NCBI RefSeq assembly: GCF_026262505.1
Contig: NC_067205.1
Coordinates: 1-64,000 of the forward strand
DNA length: 64,000 bases
Source: Trichomonas vaginalis G3
Lineage: Eukaryota; Parabasalia; Trichomonadida; Trichomonadidae
Reading direction: 5' to 3'
In this document: in pieces, positions 12,548-22,158 of the stretch
Layout: the number at the start of each line of letters is the position of its first letter
Numbering within the stretch: the first letter of the stretch is position 1
Notes under the pieces: generated by a model
What the model saw: only the letters and a program-made list of their open reading frames with translations
Database searches by the model: none
What the model was told of the DNA's origin: nothing
Translations under genes and position numbers: made by a program

Positions 12548-12554
12548 TTCAATG
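12548..12554 (+). promoter_or_regulatory. Initiator-like TTCA directly abutting ATG (B56 gene)
   Basis: TTTTCA immediately precedes ATG at 12552. The trichomonad initiator consensus is TCA(+1)YTW close to the start codon. The same TCA-ATG junction is found at three other starts in this window, which supports this start and suggests an extremely short 5' leader. Confidence 0.4.
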
Positions 12555-14113
12555 CCTCCTCGTTCTAGTGTTCGCAAGGTTATTGGACAGAAAGAGCAAG
12601 GAGGACCAGCTAAGCCAGGGAAGCCAAACTCGGGAAAGAACAAGAATGGGCAAGGAAAATCGAGCGAAAATGCAAATCAAATCTTGAAAATAGACCAACG
12701 ATTAAACCACCAAAAGCGGATAACTTCGGAGATATTGGTATTCAAAGGTCCAATCCATCTGCATATTCACCGGGTGATTTTGGTCAAATCGATGAGCTTC
12801 CACCTCTTTCTTCAGTTACAGAAGATAAATTCGATGACATGCTCCGCCAAAAACTTCAGCAATGTCGTATTATCTGTAACTTCACTACAGATTATGCCGA
12901 TCTTAAAAGTAAAACAATGAAACAGACTTATTTGCAAGAAATTTTAGATCACATTTCTCAACCAAGATTCTATCGCTTAATGGAACCAGAAACAATCCAG
13001 GCATTATTCGCTATGATCAAAGCTAACATTATTCGTTCCCTTCCTCCAATCCCAGATTTGGCGAAAGTTCCCATGATCGGAGATGATATTAACGATACAA
13101 TTTACGAGTCTGCTTGGCCGCACTTGGAATTGGTCTACCAAATCTTCCAGCGCTTCCTTGAATCAGCATTATTAGAGCCAGCTTCAGTAGAACAGTACGT
13201 AGATGCATCGTTTATTGTGCAGTTCCTCCTCCTATTTAACTCTTCCGATCAAAGAGAGCGTGATTCCCTTAAAATGGTTTTGCACAGATTATACCTGAAA
13301 TTTGTCTCAAAGAGACCTTTCATTCGTCAAGCCATTCAACACATTTTCTATACATATATATATGAAACGAAATACTTCTCCGGTATCTTCGAATTGCTTG
13401 AAATTATGGTTTCGATTATTAACGGTTACGCGATCCCTCTTAAACAAGAGCACAAAGACTTCCTTACAAAGATTTTGCTTCCTCTTCACACATCCAACTT
13501 CCTTCATACATTCCATCAGAGACTTTTCGACTGTGTCAACCAATATATCAAGAAAGACGCTACGCTTATACCAGTTATAGTCAGGGAACTGCTTAAAATC
13601 TGGCCAGTGTCATGTTCTCTCAAGGAACTGATCTTTATCTCCGTATTTTCAAAGATTTTCGATTCAATGAGCGATGAACAGTTCAAAGAATTGATGTTTG
13701 ACCTATTCCACAGAGTCGGATTATGTATTACATCTGATAACTTCCAGGTTTCTGAAGCAGGAATGCTTCTTTGGAAGAATGATCGCTTCATCAAATGCAT
13801 TAAAGCAAACGCCAAAGAACTTTACCCTATTATTTGTCCATTCCTTTATAAGACTGGTACAAATCACTGGAACCCAGCCATTAAAAATTTGGCAGTTTCC
13901 GTCATTAGAATCTGCATGCAGACGGCCAGCGACGTATTCGAGGCATTTAGCCGATCGATGAAGTCGCAGAGCTTGCAGGAAGCTAATCGCATTGCGGGAG
14001 AACGCGATACGTGGAAACTTGTTATTAATACGGCCTTGACGCAAGATTCGACAATTGACGCCAAGGAAAAGAATGCTGATGTTGATGCTGTTTTTGTAAA
14101 TAATGAAGCATAA
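12552..14113 (+). CDS. PP2A regulatory subunit B56 (B'), with one frameshift near its N-terminus
   Basis: The product is a HEAT-like alpha-helical B56 subunit that would direct PP2A to its substrates. From ATG 12552 the first ~40 residues are basic and Gly/Lys-rich (MPPRSSVRK...). The reading frame then has to shift by one base between about 12640 and 12680, next to short A runs. After that it is open to TAA 14111-14113, giving ~519 residues in total, normal for the family. Family blocks visible after residue ~110 include the ITSDYADLK/YLQEI-type start, YLKFVSKRPFIRQAI, LPLH...FH, and the F.ELMFDLF / LLWKNDR region. The longest intact frame starts at an internal Met (12839). The single shift may be a sequencing error because both flanking frames give sensible protein. 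Confidence 0.88.
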
Positions 14114-14238
14114 AATTGAGTTTGTTCAGATTTGAAAATGATTTTATTAATAAAAATTGATTTATGATATAAGAATAACTGATCTAAGAATTTTGTCTTC
14201 CTGACGATCACAATATAGTTCGTGATTTCAAAATTAAA
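14114..14238. other. 3' flank of the B56 gene up to the assembly gap
   Basis: AT-rich 3' flank with no further gene; sequence continuity is lost at the N run. Confidence 0.5.
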
Positions 14239-14263
14239 NNNNNNNNNNNNNNNNNNNNNNNNN
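14239..14263. other. Assembly gap, 25 N
   Basis: A run of exactly 25 N joins host-like B56 DNA to the virus-like cluster. A short fixed length suggests an arbitrary scaffold join of unknown true size, so linkage of the two sides is not proven. Confidence 0.95.
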
Positions 14264-14485
14264 ATTTTGGTTGCCAACTAGACTGTGGTGCAGGTTCAGG
14301 CTGTTGTATAACAGGAGCTTGTCTTCTGGTTCAGGGTCTTTAGGATAATACCAACAAACTGACCTTACCCTTTTACCAATATTTTTGACTCCGTTCCAAA
14401 TTCCTCTTCCTACGGTTTTTATTCCATTCCATATACCTCTTCCAACATTTCGAAAGAAGTTTCCTATCTTACTGAAGAAACCCAT
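14264..14485 (-). pseudogene. Small amphipathic virion-like protein, cut by the gap
   Basis: The start at 14485 gives MGFFSKIGNFFRNVGRG..., with two near-copies of a VGRGIWNG(I/V)K motif, then a Lys/Arg patch. Repeated amphipathic aromatic/basic segments of this kind resemble minor capsid or membrane-lytic proteins of adenovirus- and Maverick-like elements; this is a resemblance by eye only. After about 55 residues the Pro/Gln-rich reading continues better in another frame (APVIQQPEPAPQ), so there is probably one frameshift before the gap. The start lies 18 bases after the stop of the previous gene in the same cluster. Confidence 0.5.
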
Positions 14486-14503
14486 TTTACTATATGTAAA
14501 AAT

Positions 14504-14867
14504 CTAATGTCCGCCTAGTCTCTTACGTTTCCTGTTGAGTTCCATAGCATTCTTTAACTGGAGCTCATACATTCTGTTTCTCCTCTGGTAGAAAACATAT
14601 TCTGGGTCAACTCCTGTGTTCGCGTCATCTGCATAAAGTTGTTATTATCCCACTTCAGGGTTTGTATAAAACTCTTTCCATCTCATATTTGCATACCATG
14701 GTGGCAAACTAACGCAGCGTCATTTGACATGGCAGTTTTGCATTTGTACATCTGTTGGCACTTGACCATAGTTTGCCATTGCAGTTTGTATTCTAACTTC
14801 ATTTGGAATATTCTCTGGGTTTGGTTGTCCAGGTTGCTGTGCATTCGCTATAGTTCTGTGCGTCCAT
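14504..14867 (-). pseudogene. Basic Gln/Asn/Pro-rich protein of the virus-like cluster, frameshifted
   Basis: From ATG 14867 three frames have to be used in turn: a QQPGQPNPENIPNE block with NYGQVPTDVQMQN, then a PPWYANMRWKEFYTNPEVG block, then GVDPEYVFYQRRNRMYELQ and a terminal NRKRKRLGGH. Together they make a single protein of ~120 residues with about three one-base shifts. No family is recognised. The basic tail and position suggest a nucleic-acid-associated or virion protein. Whether the breaks are biological or sequencing errors cannot be decided here. Confidence 0.5.
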
Positions 14868-14890
14868 TTAATATTAGATAAAAATATCTC

Positions 14891-15022
14891 TTACGAGTAC
14901 ATATACTGAACATTTGCAGGCATTGGTTCATCTTCATATTCTCTGTACTTTTCTGCCACGTCAAATAAATAAATGACACAATGGAAAAAACCTAAAACAA
15001 GTAGTCCTATTTCAAACCACAT
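14891..15022 (-). CDS. 43-residue single-pass membrane protein in the virus-like cluster
   Basis: ATG at 15022 and TAA at 14891-14893 give an intact 43-residue protein: a hydrophobic segment at about residues 2-20 (IGLLVLGFFHCVIYLF) followed by a charged tail (EKYREYEDEP). It begins 7 bases after the methyltransferase stop and ends 23 bases before the next start, as expected of tightly packed viral genes. Function is unknown; it could be a small membrane or virion protein. Confidence 0.5.
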   Translation of the reverse strand: MWFEIGLLVLGFFHCVIYLFDVAEKYREYEDEPMPANVQYMYS

Positions 15023-15029
15023 TTACTTA

Positions 15030-15825
15030 CTAATAAAATTTCTTGTTATGACACTTTCTCCGGTTTATAGGACCTCTCTCATATTCTATCTTGTCATATC
15101 TAAACTCATAGTCATGTATGTCCTCTAACCATTTCATGACACTTTCCAAACCACTTTTTATCGGATGTAAAGTAAAAGCATGGATGGTTATGTATAACGT
15201 CTAAAGTTTCTAAAGAGTCTCTCAAAGTCCAGTCTACTTGGTATTGAAAATCCCATGTGTTATAGAACGGCGGGTTCCACTATAAAGAAAACATTTTCCT
15301 TGTCTTTATATTTTTCATACAACTCTGTCCAATAACATCTCACAAACTCTATACCCTCAATATATTTTTCTATGTCCTCTTTGAAAACATTTGTATAGTT
15401 AAGATATAAAACTTTTGACATAAGTGTTTCAATGTCATGAACTCTTATAGAACCACTATATAATAGTCTAGCAGATATACTATCCCAGTCTATATATTCT
15501 GCTTTTTTCAAAACCTCTCTCACAATATTTTTCTTATCTAATGGTATACGTTCCATCTTACCTATAGGTATCTTTTCTTTTAACTCTTTCAATTATTGTT
15601 TGTGTCTGGAATATGTTTGAGACGGTCCATATAGTTGTCGAAGTCATTGCATATAATCTTTGAGTCTGGGAATATTGTATGACATAAATGGGATATATAG
15701 AAACTTCCACCGAACAAATCTACAAATGTTAGACCATTCGGTAGTTTCTTAAGTTCTCTCAATATAATATCTTTACATTTACTCTTATTTCCAAAGAACG
15801 GTAACGGTGGTTTTGTAAAATTCAT
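15030..15825 (-). pseudogene. D12-class (Dam-like) DNA N6-adenine methyltransferase, frameshifted
   Basis: The start at 15825 gives MNFTKPPLPFFGNKSKCKD... then FVDLFGGSFYISHL, the SAM-binding PxxGGK / FxEPFxGSG region of D12-class adenine methyltransferases. The middle part is in another frame (15260-15592). A further one-base shift near 15270 produces EPPFYNTWDFQYQVDW, the equivalent of the catalytic DPPY motif (here E-P-P-F). A third shift near 15165 leads to the C-terminus ending at TAG 15030-15032. Total length ~265 residues matches the family. Methyltransferases of this class occur in phages, giant viruses and Maverick-type elements. As written the gene cannot make a full enzyme; three clean single-base shifts could also be sequencing error. 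Confidence 0.75.
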
Positions 15826-15839
15826 TTATATATAATAAT

Positions 15840-15926
15840 AAAAATGTTTTTTCCTGAAAAGTGACAGAAAAGTGACAAAAAAACCATGAAAACATATATA
15901 ATTTGTGAAAAGTGAAACATTATATA
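15840..15926. promoter_or_regulatory. Divergent promoter region of the virus-like cluster
   Basis: Between the methyltransferase start (minus) and a possible plus-strand gene lie AAAAGTGACAG, AAAAGTGACAA and AAAAGTGAAAC. On the minus strand they read TGTCACTTTT, which fits the trichomonad initiator TCAYTW. An AT-rich ATTATATAATG immediately precedes the plus-strand start. Confidence 0.4.
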
Positions 15927-16058
15927 ATGTTTTCGACCCAGAAGAAGGCTTCTTCCCAGAAGCAATGGAGGAAGAAGAAGAGTCCTCCGAATTCACACCA
16001 GAAGACTAACAATTTTCCGAATAAAAACTTCATTTATACTAAACATCTTCGGGGCTAG
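15927..16058 (+). CDS. Possible start of a small highly charged protein (frame uncertain)
   Basis: ATG 15927 to TAG 16056-16058 gives a 43-residue Lys-rich peptide (MFSTQKKASSQKQWRKKK...). The same DNA is open in the other two frames: one encodes an acidic Glu-rich stretch (DPEEGFFPEAMEEEEE) ending at 16009, the other an Arg-rich stretch running into the poly-T. Frame choice cannot be settled by eye. Given the frameshifts in neighbouring genes, this may be the 5' fragment of a longer virion-type gene. Confidence 0.25.
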   Translation: MFSTQKKASSQKQWRKKKSPPNSHQKTNNFPNKNFIYTKHLRG

Positions 16059-16102
16059 AGGGCACGAAGTGCCTGGAAGCCCCACTACCTTTTTTTTTTT
16101 TT
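16050..16102. terminator. Imperfect hairpin followed by a 12-base T run
   Basis: ggggct...agcccc encloses an inner gcac/gtgc stem and is followed by a run of T. It marks the end of the virus-like segment; whether it is a terminator, an element end or chance is unknown. Confidence 0.3.
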
Positions 16103-16895
16103 AATTTATGCTTAAACACAAAAAATAACAAGAAAATTTTTGGCCAACATATCAAAACTAAGGATAATGTTTTGAATATATAAGCAATAATACTTTGTCT
16201 AGAGAATTAAATTTGTGCTATCTAATTGTCAATTCTTTGAATTTTTTTAATGCAAGATATCCCGGCATTGGCCTCAATGAATATAAACTGCATGCATCAT
16301 AATATTAGTTTGTAATAGCATAAAAGCGAAATTCCTGATTTCTTCTCAAATAAATTCCTAAAAAACATCGGAATTAATGATTGGAAATAGGTCAAAAAAA
16401 TTTCTACTATAAAACTTATACTTAAGATAAAATCAAAATTCGAAAATATTTATTTTTCAAAATACGCATCCAAAAGCGAAAAAAATCGAAAAAATCATGT
16501 TCTTAGAAAACTCGCCGTTTTTGCAATTTTTATCCTATTTGAAGTGATAGAATATATTACCATCTTACAAAAACCGATACTTCATTATTGCATTCACAAA
16601 ATATTAATCAGAACACTTGGAAAAGTGGATTTTCGAAAAAAGACAATAACGATTATTTGCAAATCGCCTCTCAATTTTGAGAGACTTTCAATTTTTACAG
16701 TGGACCCTTAAGGCCGCACTTACGCCCATCTGACTTTAATTCAAAATTCTGACAACTGGCATGAAGCACCCTTGAAAATTAACCTTAAACGCCTGAATTG
16801 AAGGCCATGTCATAGGGGCGTAAGTTCACCCTTAAGAACTAAAAAAATTGGCGGGTATTGATTTTTATTATTTATTTAAAAAACTATGTACAGAG
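16103..16895. other. Non-coding AT-rich DNA with an imperfect inverted repeat
   Basis: No gene seen. At 16706-16834 a ~20-bp imperfect inverted repeat (cttaaggccgcacttacgcc and its partner ending ggggcgtaagttcaccctta) encloses ~90 bases. This may be the end or remnant of a small element. Confidence 0.4.
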
Positions 16896-16989
16896 TTAAA
16901 AAATATTTAAATAAGGATCAACGGATGGGGCTACAGGGAACTGATATATCCAGTATACCTGAAGTTCCATGTTGATTGGATTCCTCAAC

Positions 16990-17180
16990 TTACTCACTCC
17001 CATTCCACTTCTCGGTTCCCTCAAATATCCTCGACATTCTCGCTCATACTTACCCCTTAGGCCTCCTCGACAAACTCTCATCATTTGCTCATCTCTCAGG
17101 CCTCCTCGACTTACTCACTCTTTTATCACATCTCAGATTCCCCAGATCTCCTCAATATACTCACCATTAATTATTCTTGG
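16990..17180. repeat. Degenerate ctc-rich short tandem repeat
   Basis: Repeated ctcaggcctcctcgac / ttactcactc-type segments resemble degraded units of the 10/20-bp satellite at 19000-20520 (for example cccagatctcctcaatatactca). The overlapping open frames are repeat artefacts. Confidence 0.55.
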
Positions 17181-17189
17181 GAACTGTTT

Positions 17190-17620
17190 GATGGGTCTGT
17201 TCCATTTATTTCTTATCGTTCAAAAATTTTCCATTTTTTTCTGCCAAAATCGCTATTTCGCCACTGGATATATCTGGAGCCATAATCACAGCGGCATTTG
17301 TCTTAACCTTGTGTGGATGAGCATCTATTCGTTTTTCGCGGATGTTGACTATTTATATAACCTATCAAATTTTGAGATTAGGCAAAACAGGTTCAATATT
17401 TAAGGTGTTAACAAGGTTTGCCTTTGTGATTATGGTTGAGATATTGGTTTGAATAAATTAGATGTATGAATTAAGAATGTGATTTGCATCAAAGAGTGAG
17501 AATCGATAATATATGTGTTTTATATGTCCAAATGGTTAGGATGTGTTGGTAGAAGTTGGGTATTGTATGAATATTAGAAATCAATAAAGAATCAGAAAGT
17601 TAAGATGTGAATTTAAGAGA
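17190..17620. other. Non-coding spacer left of the second hairpin train
   Basis: AT-rich sequence without a credible gene. No terminal inverted repeat pairing with the DNA right of 18562 was found by eye. Confidence 0.35.
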
Positions 17621-17622
17621 AT

Positions 17623-18562
17623 AGAAGGGGGTCCATTCTCAAGGTCAGGACCCCCTTCTAGTCTTTCTGGTGCCGGAAGGAGCGCTTCTGACCGGTCTGG
17701 GCGCTCCTTCCGGCATCATCTTTGCATTTCGACCCCAGGTTTAAATTATGAGGTTCTGACCTCTCCTAAGGTCCGAGCTTCGTTTTGTAATTGTCTAAGG
17801 GCTGGATTCCGCTCCTGCCGCCCGGAATAAGGGCGGCATTTGAGAAATCCAGCCCTTAGTACTATGAGCCAGGCTCTGGTCTCTGCTGAGGGCAGAGCCT
17901 GTAATTTGGAGTCTTTCAGGGCCGAGATGAGAGGAAATCGCCAATGATGTGGACGATCTCCCTCAAAATCGGCCCTGAGGATTGTATTTGCAGGCTCTGG
18001 CCTCATATGAGAACAGAGCTTCGTGTTGTAAAATTCCCAAGGCCAGATTCCTCTCCTGTCGCCCGGGATAAGGGCGGCATTTGGGGAAGCCGGCCCAGAG
18101 TATTTAAAACAAATCCCCGGTCTTTGCCAAGGCCATAGCCTGTATTTGTATGTCTTTCGGGGCGAGTTCTTGCGAGACCGTCGACATGATCTACGATCAT
18201 CGCAAAACTCGGCCCTGAGGATGAATTTTGCAGGCTCTGGCCATTCCTAAGGCCAGAGCTTCGTATAAAGGTTCTTCCGGAACTGGAATCCTCTTCGGCC
18301 GCCCCGAATCAGGGCGGTCTTTGAGGAAACCGGCCGCGATGATGGTTTGAGAAGCTCTGGCCTCAGCAATAGCCAGAGCTTGTGATTTTAATGAAGAGCC
18401 AAGTTCCTCCTGGATAGTGCCTAATGAGGACGACCGTGGAGAAACTTGGCTCTGAGGTGATGAATTGTGAACACTGGCCTTGATGAAAGCCAGAATTTTT
18501 AAGTGAATGTTTTGATGAGATGAGTCTATGCTCAGTAAGCTCGTCCAATCAAAACATTCGTT
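17623..18562. repeat. Second hairpin train (non-tandem, GC-richer)
   Basis: A series of different hairpins sits end to end in an otherwise AT-rich region. Examples are 17623-17634/17648-17659 (agaagggggtcc, 12 bp), 17672-17685/17701-17714 (gccggaaggagcgc, 14 bp), and about 17796-17857 (taagggctggatt stem with an inner gccgccc/gggcggc). After these come alternating gctctggc/gccagagc linker hairpins and long stems up to a final gaatgttttgat/atcaaaacattc stem. Alternation of long-stem and short linker hairpins matches one arm of the palindromic element at 8832-11262, but sequences differ and no second arm or target duplication is visible. Not coding. Confidence 0.75.
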
Positions 18563-18970
18563 TAAAAATTGAATTACTATTTTTGAGTGAGAATAAGTTA
18601 TGCATCAGAGATAAAATTTGAGATATACATAATTTACTTATATCACACAAATATTTAATACTAGTTCTATTTAATTCCACTGTGTTTACATGAGTGAAAC
18701 TAATATTGACTACGATCGTCGAAATCTAACATAAGGTTTTTGGAAACATATCATGAAAGCATTATGGTATATGCAGCAATGAATTCTGCATCAGATGCCA
18801 CTGTGAAAATGGATATAACTCATTCCTATAGCGAGAAAAAGTATTTTGTCAGTTTTGGCAGAGAAAAAATGGAAAAATTTGGAGTATTCACACTGTTTGA
18901 TGGACTCTAATCGATCAATCATCATTAAGATTCTCTTAGGAATTCAGACTCGCGTAGGAATTCAGGCACA
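18563..18970. other. Non-coding AT-rich spacer
   Basis: No gene or clear repeat between the hairpin train and the 10/20-bp satellite. Confidence 0.35.
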
Positions 18971-18999
18971 TATTTGAACTCTGGCGTTAAACAAACTCA

Positions 19000-20520
19000 T
19001 ACATTCAACAAACTCAGATATCATTCAGACAACGTAGATCGCTCAGACAACTTAATTCTCCCTCAACCAACTCAGATCTCCTTCAAGCAACTCAGATCTT
19101 CCTCAACCAACTCAGATCTCCTTCAACCAACTCATCAGAACTCAGATCTCCCTCAACCAACTCATCAGAACTCAGATCTCCCTCAACCAATTCAGATCTC
19201 CTTCAACCAACTCAAATCTCTCTCAACCAACTCAGATCTCCCTCATCCAACTCATCAGAACTCAGATCTCCCTCAACCAATTCAGATCTCCTTCAACCAA
19301 CTCAGATCTCTCTCAACCAACTCAAATCTCCCTCAACCAACTCATCAGAACTCAGATCTCACTCAACCAATTCAGATCTCCCTCAACCAACTCAGATCTC
19401 CCTCAACCAACTCATCAGAACTCAGATCTCCCTCATCCAACTCATCAGAACTCAGATCTCCCTCAACCAACTCATCAGAACTCAGATCTCCCTCAACCAA
19501 CTCATCAGAACTCAGATCTCCTTCAACCAACTCAAATCTCTCTCAACGAACTCAAATCTCCCTCAACCAATTCAGATCTCCTTCAACCAACTCAAATCTC
19601 CCTCATCCAACTCAAATCTCCCTCATCCAACTCATCAGAACTCAGATCTCCCTCAACCAATTCAGATCTCCTTCAACCAACTCATATGAACTCAGATCTT
19701 CCTCAACCAACTCAGATCTCTCTCAACCAACTCAAATCTCCCTCAACCAACTCATATGAACTCAGATCTCCCTCAATTAACTCACATCTCCTTCAACCAA
19801 CTCATCAGAACTCAGATCTCACTCATCAGAACTCAGATCTCCCTCAACCAATTCAGATCTCCTTCAACCAACTCAGATCTCTCTCAACCAACTCAAATCT
19901 CCCTCAACCAACTCATCAGAACTCAGATCCCTCAACCAACTCAGATCTCCCTCATCCAACTCATCAGAACTCAGATCTCCCTCAACCAACTCAGATCTCA
20001 CTCAACCAATTCAGATCTCCCTCAACCAACTCAGATCTCCCTCAACCAACTCATATGAACTCAGATCTCACTCATCAGAACTCAGATCTCCCTCAACCAA
20101 CTCACATCTCCCTCAACCAACTCATCAGAACTCAGATCTTCCTCAACCAACTCATCAGAACTCAGATCCCTCAACCAACTCAGATCTCCCTCATCCAACT
20201 CATCAGAACTCAGATCTCCCTCAACCAACTCAGATCTCACTCAACCAACTCAGATCTCCCTCAACCAACTCATATGAACTCAGATCTCACTCATCAGAAC
20301 TCAGATCTCCCTCAACCAACTCACATCTCCCTCAACCAACTCATCAGAACTCAGATCTTCCTCAACCAACTCAGATCTCCCTCAACCAACTCATCAGAAC
20401 TCAGATCCCTCAACCAACTCATTACCAAATCAGATCCCAGTCCATCTCCCACAACCTACTCAGATCTTCCTCATTCCAACTCATTACCAAATTAGATTCC
20501 CACATTGCGAACTCAGATCT
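19000..20520. repeat. 10/20-bp compound satellite
   Basis: Mixture of a 20-bp unit (ctcagatctccctcaaccaa) and a 10-bp unit (ctcatcagaa or ctcatatgaa) repeated for ~1.5 kb in changing order, with minor variants. The 30-bp combination keeps reading frames open, so frames rich in Ser/Asn/Leu/Gln arise by chance. No signal sequence, domain or start context supports a protein. Confidence 0.92.
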
Positions 20521-22150
20521 CACTTATACTATATTATTCTTATCCTTAACTTTGTATTGTCTGAATAAAAACTTTATTTTTAATAAATTTCAATTTTTAA
20601 TTTTTTTCTTAATTTATATTCTTATTTTCTATTCTAGAGTTAAAAATACATAAATAATTTTAAAAATTCATCTTATCACTCTATATTTATCCTTAATTAA
20701 GTTGTGAATTTCATTTTTAAAATGAAAATCGCATAGAAGAAAGAAAAGAAGGAAAGAAGAAAGAGAAAAGAAAAGAAAATAGAAAAAGAAGAAGAGAGAG
20801 GAAAAAGAGAAAAATGGGACATATTTGATGATCAGGCGTTATTTTTATAGTTCGCGCAAAATTTTTGACCCTAAAAACCGCTTTGTCTTGAGATCGAGGA
20901 AATAACGGCACTTTTCAGAATTCTACATCGAGATGATGCGCTAACGAACTTCTCAAAATGAGAGTATTAACGTCCAGTTCTCATATTAACTTATAGTCGG
21001 GCGCATAAACTTAATAAATCCTAACGCTTTCATCTTCTTGGTTTCTGCAGTGACCGCTTTGTGGTTTATTCATTTAAGGGTGGCGGAAAGTGAAGTGAAT
21101 AACCAAAAATAAAATGCTCATATCTCGTCATATTTTTGATATCTTTGGGTAAAAATTATATGGATACAAAACTCATTTGTAGTAGTACCCTGAAAATCCG
21201 ACAATCGAAATTTTTTTTCATGACCCAAAAATTGCATATTTTTCACCGCAGACACACTATGAAAATATCTTCAAAAACGCATATCACCACAATGATACCC
21301 AATACAGAGATAGTATAATATATGAATTTGGGCGCATTATAACATATTTAGGATTTCATTATCTCGTGATACAGAAGATATCTGTCCGTAAAAAATTACC
21401 ATTCATATATGCATACATGTTACTTTATATTCATGATGCCAAAATAGAAAAAGCTTTTTTCACCTAAATCTGATAACAATGCTAATATGACATATTGATG
21501 AAATACTGATATTTTCTTATTTGGTCCATATAGAAGCTTTTTAGATAGATTTTATAGAATTTGAGGAAAATAAGATATAATATTTGATAAAAGCTATTAT
21601 TCCAATTTTTTCACAGAATCAGCTTTGATTTAACACATATATGCATATTTCAATCTTTACTTTATGAATATTAATGTTCTTAAGTTGGATTTCGAAAGAA
21701 TTATAAAATTTGACTGAAAACTATACTTGAAGATAGTATATGGTCATTATTTGAAGATTATAGATGTTTTGATTAGTATTTCAGTAAATTCAGAAAAATG
21801 ATATTTGATTTCAAATAACACAAGTGAAGATAAGAAGGAAGTTTACCAATGAATTACTATATTAATAATGAATAATTTTTTAATAAAATTGAAGAAATAG
21901 AAAGAAATAGAAAAAAATAAAAGAAATATTAATATTGAATAATATTGTTAAGTATATTTGGTTGTATGAGTGAATTATAGTACAAATGTAAGTGAATGGT
22001 ATATTGTTAGGCATAAATAAAATGAATGAATAAATTAGAATAAATAGTTTGAAATTGGATGTGTATTTGATGTTTTGTATAATAGTGAAAAAGGGTGATA
22101 GATAATTTCTTATGAAATGAGAAAATGTGTGGTGAAAAGAATAAAATTGG
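20521..22150. other. Non-coding AT-rich region between satellites
   Basis: No supported gene. Short motifs at 20842-20857 and 21076-21090 are shared with 2122-2137 and 2595-2609. A purine-rich stretch (aagaaagaaaagaagg type) lies at 20735-20815. Confidence 0.4.
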
Positions 22151-22158
22151 AGAACTAT

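Noticed and set aside
16050..16102. Terminal inverted repeat of a Maverick element
   Set aside because: The ggggct/agcccc hairpin lies at a plausible boundary, but no matching partner or target duplication is visible and the other end is beyond the gap.
17746..18200. Arg/Pro-rich frames in the GC-richer hairpin train
   Set aside because: Open only because of higher GC content; the sequence is better explained as stem-loops.
18974..20495. Long plus-strand frames (up to 269 residues) rich in Ser-Thr-Asn-Leu
   Set aside because: They run through the 10/20-bp satellite in different frames; 30-bp unit combinations keep frames open by arithmetic. No signal, anchor or non-repeat part.
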